Shown one piece after another: positions 9,833-18,160 of a DNA stretch of 64,000 nt (position 1 is its first letter; every line of letters starts with the position of its first letter). This stretch comes from Solirubrobacter sp963848475 (lineage in GTDB: Bacteria; Actinomycetota; Thermoleophilia; Solirubrobacterales; Solirubrobacteraceae), in the NCBI GenBank assembly GCA_963848475.1, contig CAWKDW010000003.1:1-64000 (forward strand). Direction: 5' to 3'. Position numbers and translations under genes: made by a program. The notes below the pieces were generated by a model. It made no database searches and was not told where the DNA came from. It worked only from the letters and a program-made list of their open reading frames with translations.

Positions 9833-11040
9833 GTGATCGACGACCGACGCGACCGCTGGACGAGGGCGCGCTGCGCGCCCTCGTCCCGCGGGTGCTCGCG
9901 GGCCTGGTGCGGCGGGGCGAGGACTTCGACGCCGCCGAGGACGCGCTGCAGGAGGCGCTGGTCGAGGCGCTGCGGGTGTGGCCCGAGCACCCGCCGCGCG
10001 ATCCGCGCGCGTGGCTGACCACGGTCGCGACGCGGCGGCTCGTCGACGCCCGCCGCAGCGAGGCGGCCCGCTACGCGCCGCGAGGAGGTGACGTACGCCG
10101 AGCCGCCGCCGGTCGCCGACCGAGGACGGGCGACGACACGCTGTTCCTGCTGTTCTGCTGCTGCCATCCCGACCTCTCGCCGGCGTCGCAGGTGGCGCTG
10201 ACGCTGCGCGCCGTCGGCGGCCTCACCACCCGCGAGATCGCCGACGCGTTCTACGTGCCCGAGGCGACGATGGCGCAGCGGATCAGCCGCGCCAAGCGCG
10301 ACCGCTGCGCGGCCGCCGGCTCGGACCAGCCCGGCGACCTCGCCGTCGTGCTGCGCGTGCTCTACCTGATCTACACCGCCGGCCACTGCGGGCCGGGTCG
10401 ACCTGGCCGCCGAGGCGATCCGGCTCGCCCGCCAGCTGACCCTGGCCACCGACGAGCCCGAGGCGCGCGGGCTGCTCGCGCTGATGCTGCTCAACCACGC
10501 CCGCCTCCCGGCGCGGACTCGACTCCGACGGGCCGGATCGTCACGCTCGACCGGCAGGACCGCGGCCTGTGGGACACGCGCCGAGATCGCCGAGGGCGTG
10601 CGCGTCCTGCAGGCGGCGCTGGCCGTGCAGCGCCCCGGCCGCTACCAGATCGAGGCCGCCATCGCCGCCCTGCACGACGACGCGGCGAGCGCCGAGGAGA
10701 CCGACTGGCCGCAGATCCTCGCCTGGTACGACGACCTGGTCGCGCGTCAGCGACGAGCCCGTGCGCCAGGACCCGGCCGCGGTGCTCGGGCCGTGCGGTC
10801 GCGGTCGGCCACGTCCTCGGCGCCGCCGCCGGGCTGCGCGAGACCGATCGGCTGCGCGAGGTGCTCGGCGATCGGCACCAGTGGCACGCCGTGCGCGGCT
10901 ACCTGCACGAGCTGGGCGGTGACCTGCCGCGGCCGCCGCGCGCCTACGCCGAGGCCGCGCGGCTGGCCACGAACGTCGCCGAGCGCGACCACCTGGTCCG
11001 CCAGGCCGCCCGCGCGCGGGCGCTCGGTTCCAGCGCGTGA
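9833..11040 (+). CDS. ECF42-type RNA polymerase sigma factor with long C-terminal (DUF6596/TPR-like) domain, frame broken
   Basis: The likely start is a GTG at 9833, 5 bases after the YCII stop. A break near 9855 links it to ALRALVPRVLAGLVRRGEDFDAAEDALQEALVEALRVWP and DPRAWLTTVATRRLVDARRS (region 2). Further on come EEVTYAEPPP, DDTLFLLFCCCHPDLSPASQVALTLRAVGGLTTREIADAF (region 4) and ATMAQRISRAKR. The long C-terminal half continues LRVLYLIY, LLALMLLNHARLPAR, IVTLDRQDRGLWD and AVGHVLGAAAGL. The FCCCHPDL segment and the roughly 200-residue C-terminal extension identify the ECF42 class. In that class the extension, not an anti-sigma factor, is needed for activity. At least five indels interrupt the frame. 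Confidence 0.8.
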
Positions 11041-11151
11041 GCCTCGGACACCCCCGGCCGGCGGCATCTCACCTTCGTGGTCGAGCAGTTCGACGATACC
11101 TACCGCCTCTGTTACCTCTCCGGCCCGGAAGGGATCATCCTCGATCTGCCG

Positions 11152-12319
11152 CTACTTCACGGTGAACTCGACCGGGTAGGCGACGCCGGAGGGGGAACGC
11201 AGCGTCAGCCGGTACGTCCCCTTGGGCAGGGTCTTGTTGTTCCAGCTGCCGGTGAGCTTGAGGTACGTCTGAATCGACGTGACCTTGAAGACCTTCTTGC
11301 CCTTGAGCGCAGTGAGCTTCTTCTTCGCGCCGACCTTGGCCAGCGATGCCGTCAGCGAAGTCTTGCCGGTCACGGTGATCTTCACCGGGGGCGTGCCCTT
11401 GGACGGCTTCTTGGCCAGGACCGTGAACGGCTGCTTGCTCTTCTTCTTGGCTTTGCTCAGCTTGCCGCTGTAACCGAGGGCCGAGACGCCAGGCGCCTGC
11501 GGGCCGGCGGCCGGCGGGCTGCCGCCGTCGGCGGCCCCCGCCGGTGCCGGTCCCGGCGACGCCGGTGCCGCCGCTGCCGTCGGCGCCGCCATTGGCGCCC
11601 GCCGCGCCGTCGCCGGGGGCGTTGCCCTCGTTCTCGAGCGTGCCGTCCCAGAAGACACGCGTCTGGCGCGGCCAGGTGATGCCGATGCCGCCGACAACGC
11701 CCCAGTTCTTACCGGCGGCGTCCGGGACCTTGCTCCACCAGCTGTACCCCGGGTCGACCGACGACGGGTCATCACCGACCGTGTAATCGAGCACGATCTT
11801 CTGACCATTGCCGACATCAGCGTGCGCGCCGACTGCGATCCGCAGGGTGCCGAGCAGCCGCTCGGTGCGACCGGTGATACCGGAGCCGTCCACGGCGGCC
11901 GGAGCGCCCTTGGTGCTGTAGAGCGAGAGGTAGATCCGGCTTCGGCTGCCGATGTTGGTGATGTTGTTCTTGTAGACCTCGAACCCTTCAGCCGAGGGGT
12001 TGTTCTTCCCGCGCCCGTCAAACCCGGCGTCCGGAGTGAACGAGACAAAGCGCGACTGCACACTGCCGATGTCGAAGTACACCTCGCGCAGCCCGAACGG
12101 GTATTTGGCGAAGGAGCTGTTATCGACGTCCGGAGCGCGGTTCTCGACCAGATAGAGCGGCACCTCGACCTCGGTATTGGCCTTGAACACCGACGGATGC
12201 GCCTTGACGTCGATCGTGTAGTTGATCGACGCCAGCGCCGCGTTCGGCATCAGCAGCGCGAGAACGGCCGCGACCAGCAGCGCGGCGCCGACCGACCCGC
12301 GAAGAGAACGTGATGGCAT
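11152..12319 (-). CDS. Exported protein of unknown function with beta-sandwich-like N-terminal domain, one frame break
   Basis: The ATG at 12319 opens a signal peptide: RSLRGSVGAALLVAAVLALL ending near ALASINYTID. The mature part (about 250 residues) is rich in beta-forming stretches: INYTIDVKAHPSVFKANTEV, VPLYLVENRAPD, LREVYFDIGSV and KIVLDYTVGDDPSSVDPGYS. The overall impression is a cohesin- or Ig-like sandwich, but I do not recognise the family. A Gly/Ala/Asp low-complexity linker follows (about 11520-11650). A frame break inside it leads to a Lys-rich C-terminal domain (SGKLSKAKKKSKQPFTV... LTLRSPSGVAYPVEFTVK) that may bind envelope polymers. It has no operon partner; the ECF42 gene converges with it. 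Confidence 0.55.
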
Positions 12320-12875
12320 CGTTGACTTTCGGGCGGGTGACGTGGATAAGAAGGCGCGAGGTGGCTCGAAGCCACAGACCAGCGCCGTCGCGAGAGCAGA
12401 GCGCAACTTCGCACAGAAGGGCGTCGATTGTCGACGGCCAAACGTACAGGCGTGAGGACAGCGATGAAGGAGCCCCGTTGTGGTCGGGAATCACGACCTG
12501 GGACCGCGCGAGCATCGCCTGGCAATCGGCCTCCGCCGGGGGCGGGCCGGCGCGGAAGCTGCCGTCGCCGATCAGCACCCAGTGGCTGCCGTTGGGCGGC
12601 GACTAGCGACGGTTCTGTTCCGCCGCCTGGACGCCTCCGATGTCGATCGCCCTCATCCACCGCTCAGATTCTGGTGTGTGGTCGTCCCATCGGGACGATG
12701 CGACCTCCGAGGCGGTCGATGAAGCTTCTCGTCGCGTCGTCCGTCGGTGCGACTGAAGCACCCGCGGTCAACAGCTCCGAGCAAAGCTCATGACACGTCC
12801 ATTGAACGCAACGATCGCCACGCCCACCTTCGCCGCACGGCGGCGTCGGTGCCCGGCTTCCGGGGTGAGGTACTG
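12320..12875. other. Gene-poor stretch without a supported gene
   Basis: Open frames here are short, overlap each other on both strands and lack ribosome sites. A plus-strand fragment ending SAGGGPARKLPSPISTQWLP at 12603 could be the tail of a lost gene, but I cannot identify it. I see no RNA gene, repeat or convincing promoter. The stretch adjoins a truncated ZIP gene, so it may be residual sequence from past rearrangement. Confidence 0.4.
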
Positions 12876-13193
12876 ATGATCGGCCTGCGCGCGATCGGGC
12901 TGATCTTGGCCTTCGGCGCCGGCGTGCTGATCAGCGCGGTCTCCTTCGACCTCGTCCAGGAAGCGGCCGACAAGGCGACCGGGGGCGGCTGGGCCGTCGG
13001 TGGCCTGTTCGCGGGCTGCCTCGTCTTCTTCATCGGCGACCGCCTGATCGACCGCCTCGGAGGCGGCGACCGCAAGGACGCCTCCGGCGATCAGGCCGGC
13101 GGCTCCCCGCTCGCGATCGTGCTGGGCTCCGTGCTCGACGGGATCCCCGAATCGATGGTCATCGGCCTCACGATCTACGAGGGCGGTGCCTAG
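12876..13193 (+). pseudogene. ZIP-family metal transporter fragment, 3' truncated
   Basis: The ATG at 12876 follows GGTGAGG. The product reads MIGLRAIGLILAFGAGVLIS, AVSFDLVQEAADKATGGGWA, a second hydrophobic helix with AGCLVFFIGDRLIDRLGGGD, then IVLGSVLDGIPESMVIGLTI. The helix carrying LDGIPESMVIGL corresponds to the metal-site helix IV of ZIP transporters (conserved H/N/D-x-x-PE). A TAG follows at 13191-13193 where a full protein should continue with about 120 more residues, including the second PE motif. Nothing similar resumes downstream in any frame that I can see. The 105-residue product would lack half the metal pathway, so I call it a remnant. Confidence 0.6.
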
Positions 13194-13417
13194 GCCTGTT
13201 GGAGGATCGAGCTACCCCGCCCGAATCCCTGTCGGCGCCGCCTCCCGCTGACGAGTCTCCGGAGCGAGCGACGGACCGGTCGCACGGTGATCGCGATCCA
13301 CCGGATCTGTATAAGGCATCGGCGGTGAGGGAGCAGCCGCAACTCGCTGGAGATGTTGGCGCTCCTTCATCCCGTCGGGACGATGCCGGCGGATGACTAC
13401 CGGTTAAAGGTCGCTCC

Positions 13418-14146
13418 ATGGACCGAGCGGACGTGCCTGGCGACTCCAGTGGCGGCGAGACGGGAGGGGTCGGGGCGTTGGGACGTGAGCTACGCACGCC
13501 GGCCGCCGCCGGCGTCGCGGGCCTCATCTTCGTGGTTCTGTTCGTCGTCTCGCTCGCCTTGCTCTACAGGGAGCCCGCGAGGGGGAGCAGCGCGGCCGAG
13601 ATCGCGGCGTTCTTTCGGAAGAATCAGACGGGAACGATCGGCCTCGTCGGCCTCTATCTGGTGCCGTTTGCCGGGATCACGTTCCTCTGGTTCATCGCCG
13701 CCGTCCGCACCCGCATCGGCGCGCACGAGGACCAGCTCTTCGCGACCGTCTTCCTCGGCAGCGGCCTCTTGTTCGTCGCGATGCTCTTCGCCGCCGCAGC
13801 GGCGGCCGGCGCCCCCCTCGCCGCCATCAAGTTCCAAGGGGCGCCGCCGCCGAGCCCCGACGTCCTGGTGTTCTCACGCGGGCTCGCGTACACGTTCCTG
13901 TACGTCTACGGCGTGCGCGCCGCGGCCGTGTTCATGATCGTCACCTCGACGATCGGCCTGCGCACCAGGGTGCTGCCGCGCTGGCTCGTCGTGCTCGGCT
14001 ATACGATCGCCCTGGTCCTGCTCTTCAGCGTCTCCTACTTCAAGGGGTTCGTGTTCATCTTCCCCGCGTGGGTGACGGCCGTGAGCATCGAGGTCATACG
14101 CCGGGCCCGCTCGCAACGCCTCGAGCATCCCCTGCCAGCCGCCTGA
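13418..14146 (+). CDS. Multi-pass membrane protein, conserved hypothetical
   Basis: This 242-residue protein starts with a hydrophilic 25-residue segment and then carries about six membrane helices: AGVAGLIFVVLFVVSLALLY, GTIGLVGLYLVPFAGITFLW, LFATVFLGSGLLFVAMLFAA, a segment with AYTFLYVYGVRAAAVFMIVT, WLVVLGYTIALVLLFSVSYF and VFIFPAWVTAVSIEVIRRAR. A conserved RTRIGAHEDQ loop sits between helices two and three. I recognise the pattern from conserved actinobacterial membrane proteins without known role. No catalytic motif is visible. It is monocistronic as far as can be seen, with ssrA convergent downstream. Confidence 0.65.
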   Translation: MDRADVPGDSSGGETGGVGALGRELRTPAAAGVAGLIFVVLFVVSLALLYREPARGSSAAEIAAFFRKNQTGTIGLVGLYLVPFAGITFLWFIAAVRTRIGAHEDQLFATVFLGSGLLFVAMLFAAAAAAGAPLAAIKFQGAPPPSPDVLVFSRGLAYTFLYVYGVRAAAVFMIVTSTIGLRTRVLPRWLVVLGYTIALVLLFSVSYFKGFVFIFPAWVTAVSIEVIRRARSQRLEHPLPAA

Positions 14147-14299
14147 GCTCGTTACGAATTTGTGGATGCTCGAGACTCTCGCATTGGCCGTGGAAGGGCT
14201 CGTGAACGGTGGCTTTTGGTGCCGCTCGATCGGAGCACCTTGGGCGCTTCGGAGCCGCTTCGGCGCCGAGTGTGGAGGAGCGGCTCGCCCCAGAACGCG

Positions 14300-14346
14300 A
14301 AAAACCGCTGCACACCCCGCGAATTCGCGGTTGTGCGCAGCGGCTT
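14300..14346 (-). terminator. Rho-independent terminator of ssrA
   Basis: On the minus strand a long hairpin with arms AGCCGCTGCGCACAACCGCG and a near-complementary return around a GAATTC centre is followed directly by TTTTT (14304-14300). It begins 8 bases past the tmRNA 3' end. Confidence 0.75.
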
Positions 14347-14353
14347 TAGTGAG

Positions 14354-14731
14354 TGGAGACGGCGGGAATTGAACCCGCGTCCGCAATCGCGTAAGAGTCA
14401 GCGTCTACGAGCGTAGCCGGTGCTCTATATCTCGCCCCCCACTCGCTTCACCGGCGAGGTTGTGGGTGGCCAGCCCGATCGAATTTCCCTCGGTCAGCTC
14501 AGGCGGGCGTCGGTCCGGTAATCCCGCTAATGACTCGGCCTGATCCCAGCGCGGGCTCCGGGGGCCGAGACTCTTCACCTAGTTTCGGCTAGGCGACGAG
14601 CTGGTAGCTGTGGCTATCCGCCACGGCAGTGCGAGTGTTCGCATTTGTTGGTGCCGGGGTTTTACGAGGCCTCCGGTACCTCGGCTCGCAACCGACCCCA
14701 CGAACCGACCACGTCGAAGCCTGTCGTCCCC
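14354..14731 (-). ncRNA. ssrA: Transfer-messenger RNA (tmRNA)
   Basis: tmRNA rescues stalled ribosomes together with SmpB. The 5' end reads GGGGACGACAGGCUUCGACG and pairs as an acceptor stem with CGUCUCC at the 3' end, including the G3-U pair that defines alanine charging. The T arm is GGGUUCAAUUCCC. The CCA end is not encoded: discriminator A at 14354 is followed by CUC. The tag reading frame at 14642-14589 encodes ANTRTAVADSHSYQLVA followed by UAG, ending in a protease-degron-like LVA. Length is 378 bases, normal for an actinobacterial one-piece tmRNA. A TACACT box at 14755-14750 upstream is a possible -10 element. smpB lies 2.6 kb upstream on the same strand. Confidence 0.95.
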
Positions 14732-14777
14732 GGGGAGTTGTGCCCTTCCAGTGTAGAGGCAGTTAGGGTGCCGTGGC

Positions 14778-16140
14778 ATGCGGAGTTTCGATGTGGTGGT
14801 GCTCGGCGCGGGGCCGGCCGGCGAGGTGGCGGCGGGGCGGCTCGCCGAGCACGGGCTGAAGGTCGCGATCGTCGAGGACCGGCTCGTCGGCGGCGAGTGC
14901 TCGTACTGGGCGTGCATGCCGTCGAAGGCGCTGCTGCGGCCGTACGAGGCGCTGGCGGAGGTCAAGCGGATCCCCGGGGCGGCCGAGGCGGTGACGGGCG
15001 AGCTCGACGTCGCGGCCGTGCTCGCGCGGCGCGACGAGATCATCCACGGCCTCGACGACGACGCCCAGCTGCCGTGGCTCGAGGACCGCAGGATCGAGCT
15101 GATCCGCGGCCGCGGGAAGCTGGTCGGCGAGCGGCGCGTCCGCGTCGGCGACGAGGAGATCGAGGCCAAACGCGCCGTCTTCCTCGCCGGCGGCTCGACG
15201 CCGGCGATGCCGCCGATCCCGGGCCTGGACGAGATCGACGGCGCGTGGACGAACCGCGAGGCGACGACCGCAAGGAGATCCCCGAGCGGATGGTGATCCT
15301 GGGCGGCGGCGTCGTCGGCGTCGAGATGTCGCAGGCGTTCCAGACGCTCGGCAGCCAGGTCACGCTGATCGAGGGCGCGCGGCGGCTGATCCCGAACGAG
15401 GAGGAGTTCGCCTGCGTCCAGCTGACCGCGTCGCTGCGCGAGCGCGGGGTCGACATCCGCACGGCCCAGAAGGCCGAGCGGGTCGAGCAGGCCGCGGACG
15501 GCACGATCACGGTGTCCACGACCAACGGCGGCAGCGCCGAGGCCGACGTGGTGCTCGTCGCGCTCGGGCCGCAAGCCGGCGACGGACGACCTCGGCGTCG
15601 AGGTCGTCGGCCTGGAGCCGGGCAAGACGATCCACGTCGACTCGCACATGCGCGTCCCGGGCCACGAGTGGCTGTACGCGATCGGCGACATCAACGGCCG
15701 CGCGCTGTTCACGCACATGGGCAAGTACCAGGCGCGCGTCGCCGCCGACTACCTGCTCGGCCACGACCGCGCGCTCTCGCACGGCGCCGACGGCCCGCTC
15801 TCGCCGCGCGTGATCTTCACCGAGCCGCAGGTCGCGGCGGTCGGCCACACGACGCGAGTCGGCCGAGGAGGCGGGGCTGATCGTCGACGTCTACGAGACG
15901 TCGACCTCGGGCAACGCCGGCGGCTCGTACTACGGCCGCAACGCGCCGGGGACGACGCGCTGGCTCGTCGATCGCGAGCGGCGGATCGTCGTCGGCTGCA
16001 CGATCACGGGCGCCGAGATCGCCGACTTCCTGCACGCCGCGACGATCGCGATCGTGGGCGAGGTGCCGCTCGACCGACTGCGCCACGCGGTCCCGAGCTT
16101 CCCGACTCGCAGCGAGGTCTGGCTGCAGCTGGAGCCTTAA
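14778..16140 (+). CDS. FAD-dependent pyridine nucleotide-disulfide oxidoreductase (lipoamide dehydrogenase/mercuric reductase-like), three frame breaks
   Basis: The protein starts MRSFDVVVLGAGPAGEVAAG (FAD-binding GxGxxG), followed by the redox-active site GGECSYWACMPSKALL with the C-x4-C disulfide. The NAD(P) domain has MVILGGGVVGVEMSQAFQTL. The second FAD motif is HEWLYAIGDINGRALFTHMG. The dimer-interface domain carries SPRVIFTEPQVAAVG and ends with AVPSFPTRSEVWLQLEP before the TAA at 16138-16140. The usual interface His-Glu pair is replaced by a region reading FPTRSEV, which carries an acidic residue but lacks the H-P-H-P-T-xSE form of lipoamide dehydrogenase, so the electron acceptor is uncertain. 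Breaks near 15270, 15573 and 15857 need single or double base corrections. There is no dehydrogenase-complex partner nearby. Confidence 0.8.
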
Positions 16141-16148
16141 AAGAAATC

Positions 16149-16263
16149 GACGCGGAGGGAGCCGCTTGAGGTCCCTTCCCGAGCCCGGCGCAAGCGCCGA
16201 TCTCGCTGGGGCGGCGGGCCTTTCACCTCAAGCCTCGCTCTTTGCGTCTCTGACCTCCGCGTC
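16149..16263. repeat. Nested inverted repeats, candidate structured element
   Basis: An outer 10-bp stem (GACGCGGAGG 16149-16158 with CCTCCGCGTC 16254-16263) encloses a 9-bp stem (GCTTGAGGT 16164-16172 with ACCTCAAGC 16225-16233). Inside is a small CGGCGC-AA-GCGCCG hairpin at 16186-16199. The element lies just past the flavoprotein stop and upstream of the short ORF and the GST-like gene. I do not recognise a known RNA family. Confidence 0.45.
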
Positions 16264-16397
16264 TAAGAAGACCGTATTCCCGGCCGGTTCGGTGGCGCAA
16301 GAGGGCACCGGACAAGCATCCCGCAACCTCCGCAATTTCGATTTACGTCGAACCTTATGGTACGATGGTCATCGAACTTCAAGCCAGGAGGTCAGCC

Positions 16398-16481
16398 ATG
16401 TCCCCTACTCCTACTGCTCCCGCCCCCGAACGTCCGAAGCCGCCGTTCCGGCGCATCGTCGTGTTCACGGGTAAGGCCTGA
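16398..16481 (+). CDS. Short ORF of 27 residues with strong ribosome site, possible leader peptide
   Basis: An ATG preceded by AGGAGG at the right distance opens MSPTPTAPAPERPKPPFRRI, then VVFTGKA, and a TGA at 16479-16481. Pro-rich composition and position just upstream of the glutathionyl-hydroquinone reductase-like gene suggest a leader peptide. It could also be the displaced N-terminus of that gene, since the VSSGAFVRQ segment downstream is in the same frame. No homologue is known to me. Confidence 0.3.
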   Translation: MSPTPTAPAPERPKPPFRRIVVFTGKA

Positions 16482-16496
16482 CGGACATACTCCAGC

Positions 16497-17343
16497 GTGA
16501 GCTCCGGAGCCTTCGTCCGCCAGCAAGTCGATTCCGGGGCCGTCCTGAGGGCGGCCCCGAGCAGCACCACCTCTACGTCGCGCTGGCGTGCCCCTGGTCG
16601 CAGCGCGCGGTGATCGCCCGCGCGGTGCTCGGTCTCGAGGACGCGCTGGGGATCTCCTACGCCGATCCCTACCGCGACGAGCGCGGGTGGGCCTTCCCCG
16701 GCGGGCGCTTCACCGACGAGCTCAACGACTTCAGCTTCCTCCAGGAGGCCTACGACGCGACGGTCGAGGACTACGACGGCCGCGTCACGGTCCCGGTGCT
16801 GTGGGACAAGGACGCGCAGAAGATCGTCTCCAACGAGTCCGCCGACATCATCCGGATCTTCGACGAGTGGGCCGGCGGCGACCTCTACCCGGCGGGCAAG
16901 CGCGCCGAGATCGACGCGCTCAACGAGTGGATCTACGCCGAGTTCCAGAACGGCGTCTACCGCGCCGGCTTCGCCCGCTCGCAGGAGGCCTATGACGAGG
17001 CCTACCGCGGCGTGTTCGCCGCGCTCGACCGCCTCGAGGCGCTGCTGGGCGATCGCGTCTACCTCGCCGGCGACGCGATCACCGAGGCCGACTGGCGGCT
17101 GCTCCCCACGCTGCTGCGCTTCGACGCCGTCTACCACACGCACTTCCGCTGCAACGGCGCGCGCCTGATCGAGTACCCGAACCTGCTGCGCTACACGACC
17201 GACCTCTTCGACCAGCCGCACATCGCCCAGACGTTCGCGCTGGACGAGATCAAGCGCCACTACTACACGACCCACGACGAGCTGAACCCGAAGCGGATCA
17301 TCCCGGCCGGCCCGCCGACCTGGGCTTCAATTCTACCGCCTGA
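16497..17343 (+). CDS. Glutathionyl-hydroquinone reductase-like GST (Ecm4/YqjG family), frame broken at both ends
   Basis: Family members reduce glutathionyl- or other thiol-conjugated hydroquinones. The N-terminus is uncertain: a GTG at 16497 gives VSSGAFVRQQVDS, which resembles the family's GxFVR opening. After a break the frame gives EQHHLYVALACPWSQRAVIARAVLGLED, holding the catalytic Cys of the CPW motif. The body continues ISYADPYRDERGWAFPGGRF, TVPVLWDKDAQKIVSNESADIIRIF, YAEFQNGVYRAGFA and the C-terminal GST helices to LNPKRIIPAGP. A last break puts the stop at 17341-17343 (DLGFNSTA), overlapping the convergent smpB stop. A 9-base GC-rich inverted repeat at about 16543-16565 coincides with the first break. 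Actinobacteria mostly lack glutathione, so mycothiol or a quinone may be the substrate (inference). Confidence 0.75.
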
Positions 17344-17773
17344 AGCTGCGCTCCATCTCGCGCTTCATCTCGCGTTCCTTGATCGACTGGCGCTTGTCGC
17401 CGACGTCCTTGCCGCGGGCGAGCGAGATCTCGATCTTCGCGTGGCGGTCCTTGAAGTACAGCCGCGTCGGGATCAGCGTCAGCCCCTTCTCCTTGGTCTT
17501 GCCGATCAGCCGCTCGATCTCGCGCCGGTGCATGAGCAGCTTGCGCGGGCGCTCGGGCTCGTGGTTCTCGCGCGTCGCCGGGGCATACGGCGGGATGTGG
17601 ACGTTGTGCAGCCAGACCTCGCCGTTGGTGACCGCGGCGTAGCCGTCCTTGAGCTGCGCCTTGCCCTCGCGCAGCGACTTGACCTCGGTGCCGGTGAGCA
17701 CCATCCCGCACTCCCACTTGTCCATCAAGTGGTAGCGGTAGGAGGCTTGGCGGTTGGTGGCGACGTCGGCCAT
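17333..17773 (-). CDS. smpB: SsrA-binding protein SmpB
   Basis: SmpB brings tmRNA to stalled ribosomes. The 146-residue protein begins MADVATNRQASYRYHLMDKW after an AGGAGG ribosome site. It contains ECGMVLTGTEVKSLREGKAQ, GYAAVTNGEVWLHNVHIPPY and ENHEPERPRKLLMHRREIERL. The basic C-terminal tail is DKRQSIKEREMKREMERSFRR, as expected for the part that reads the empty mRNA channel. Length and all core motifs match the family. ssrA lies downstream on the same strand, the usual actinobacterial pairing, although a flavoprotein and a GST-like gene sit between on the other strand. It is intact. Confidence 0.97.
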   Translation of the reverse strand: MADVATNRQASYRYHLMDKWECGMVLTGTEVKSLREGKAQLKDGYAAVTNGEVWLHNVHIPPYAPATRENHEPERPRKLLMHRREIERLIGKTKEKGLTLIPTRLYFKDRHAKIEISLARGKDVGDKRQSIKEREMKREMERSFRR

Positions 17774-17797
17774 GTCCCCTCCTATGTTGGCAGGGGC

Positions 17798-18160
17798 CTA
17801 CTTGACGGTGAGCGTCGCGCGCATGCCGGCGCGCTTGTGGCCCGGGAGCGAGCAGTAGAGCGTCCAGCGGCCGCGGGTGAGCCTGCCGCGCCACTCGGCG
17901 ACGGCGCCCGGCAGCGTCTCGCCGACGACGGCGGGCCGCCTCGACGCGCGGCCCGCGCCGGCGGGGACGAGCCGCAGGTCGTGCGGGTCCTCGCCGCGGA
18001 TCGCGAGCTGGACGATCGCCGGCCCGGCCTTGACCGTCGTGCGCGAGAGCGTGAAGCGGAACTCGGTGGCCTCGACGAGCACGCGCGACGGCGCCGCGGC
18101 CTGGGCGGGCGCGGCGAGCGCGCCCAAGGCGAACGCCGACGCGCGAACGAGCCACCTCAC
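17798..18160 (-). CDS. Small exported cupredoxin (plastocyanin-like copper protein)
   Basis: The start is a GTG at 18160 that overlaps the stop of the upstream DUF1501 gene (GTGA). Residues 1-24 are a signal peptide (LVRASAFALGALAAPAQAAA). The mature part is about 96 residues: VLVEATEFRFTLSRTTVKAG, VQLAIRGEDPHDLRLVPAG and WTLYCSLPGHKRAGMRATLTV. The DPHDL His plus the C-x4-H-x4-M cluster of CSLPGHKRAGM gives a complete type 1 copper ligand set. It should act outside the membrane as an electron carrier. Its translational coupling to DUF1800 and DUF1501 genes implies that it works with them. Confidence 0.8.
   Translation of the reverse strand: MRWLVRASAFALGALAAPAQAAAPSRVLVEATEFRFTLSRTTVKAGPAIVQLAIRGEDPHDLRLVPAGAGRASRRPAVVGETLPGAVAEWRGRLTRGRWTLYCSLPGHKRAGMRATLTVK

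Noticed and set aside
1..12320. A genomic island or prophage in the accessory-looking first 12 kb
   Set aside because: No integrase, transposase, direct repeats or tRNA attachment site was found, and GC content resembles the rest.
12428..12793. Plus-strand ORFs in the 12.3-12.9 kb gap
   Set aside because: They overlap in several frames, lack ribosome sites and show no family signature.
14354..14400. A tRNA-like T arm suggesting a tRNA gene
   Set aside because: It is the 3' end of tmRNA; no anticodon arm is present and the matching acceptor strand lies 370 bases away.
16141..16397. A riboswitch upstream of the GST-like gene
   Set aside because: The nested stems match no riboswitch consensus that I know (c-di-AMP, guanidine, cobalamin and glycine were considered), so only a structured element is reported.
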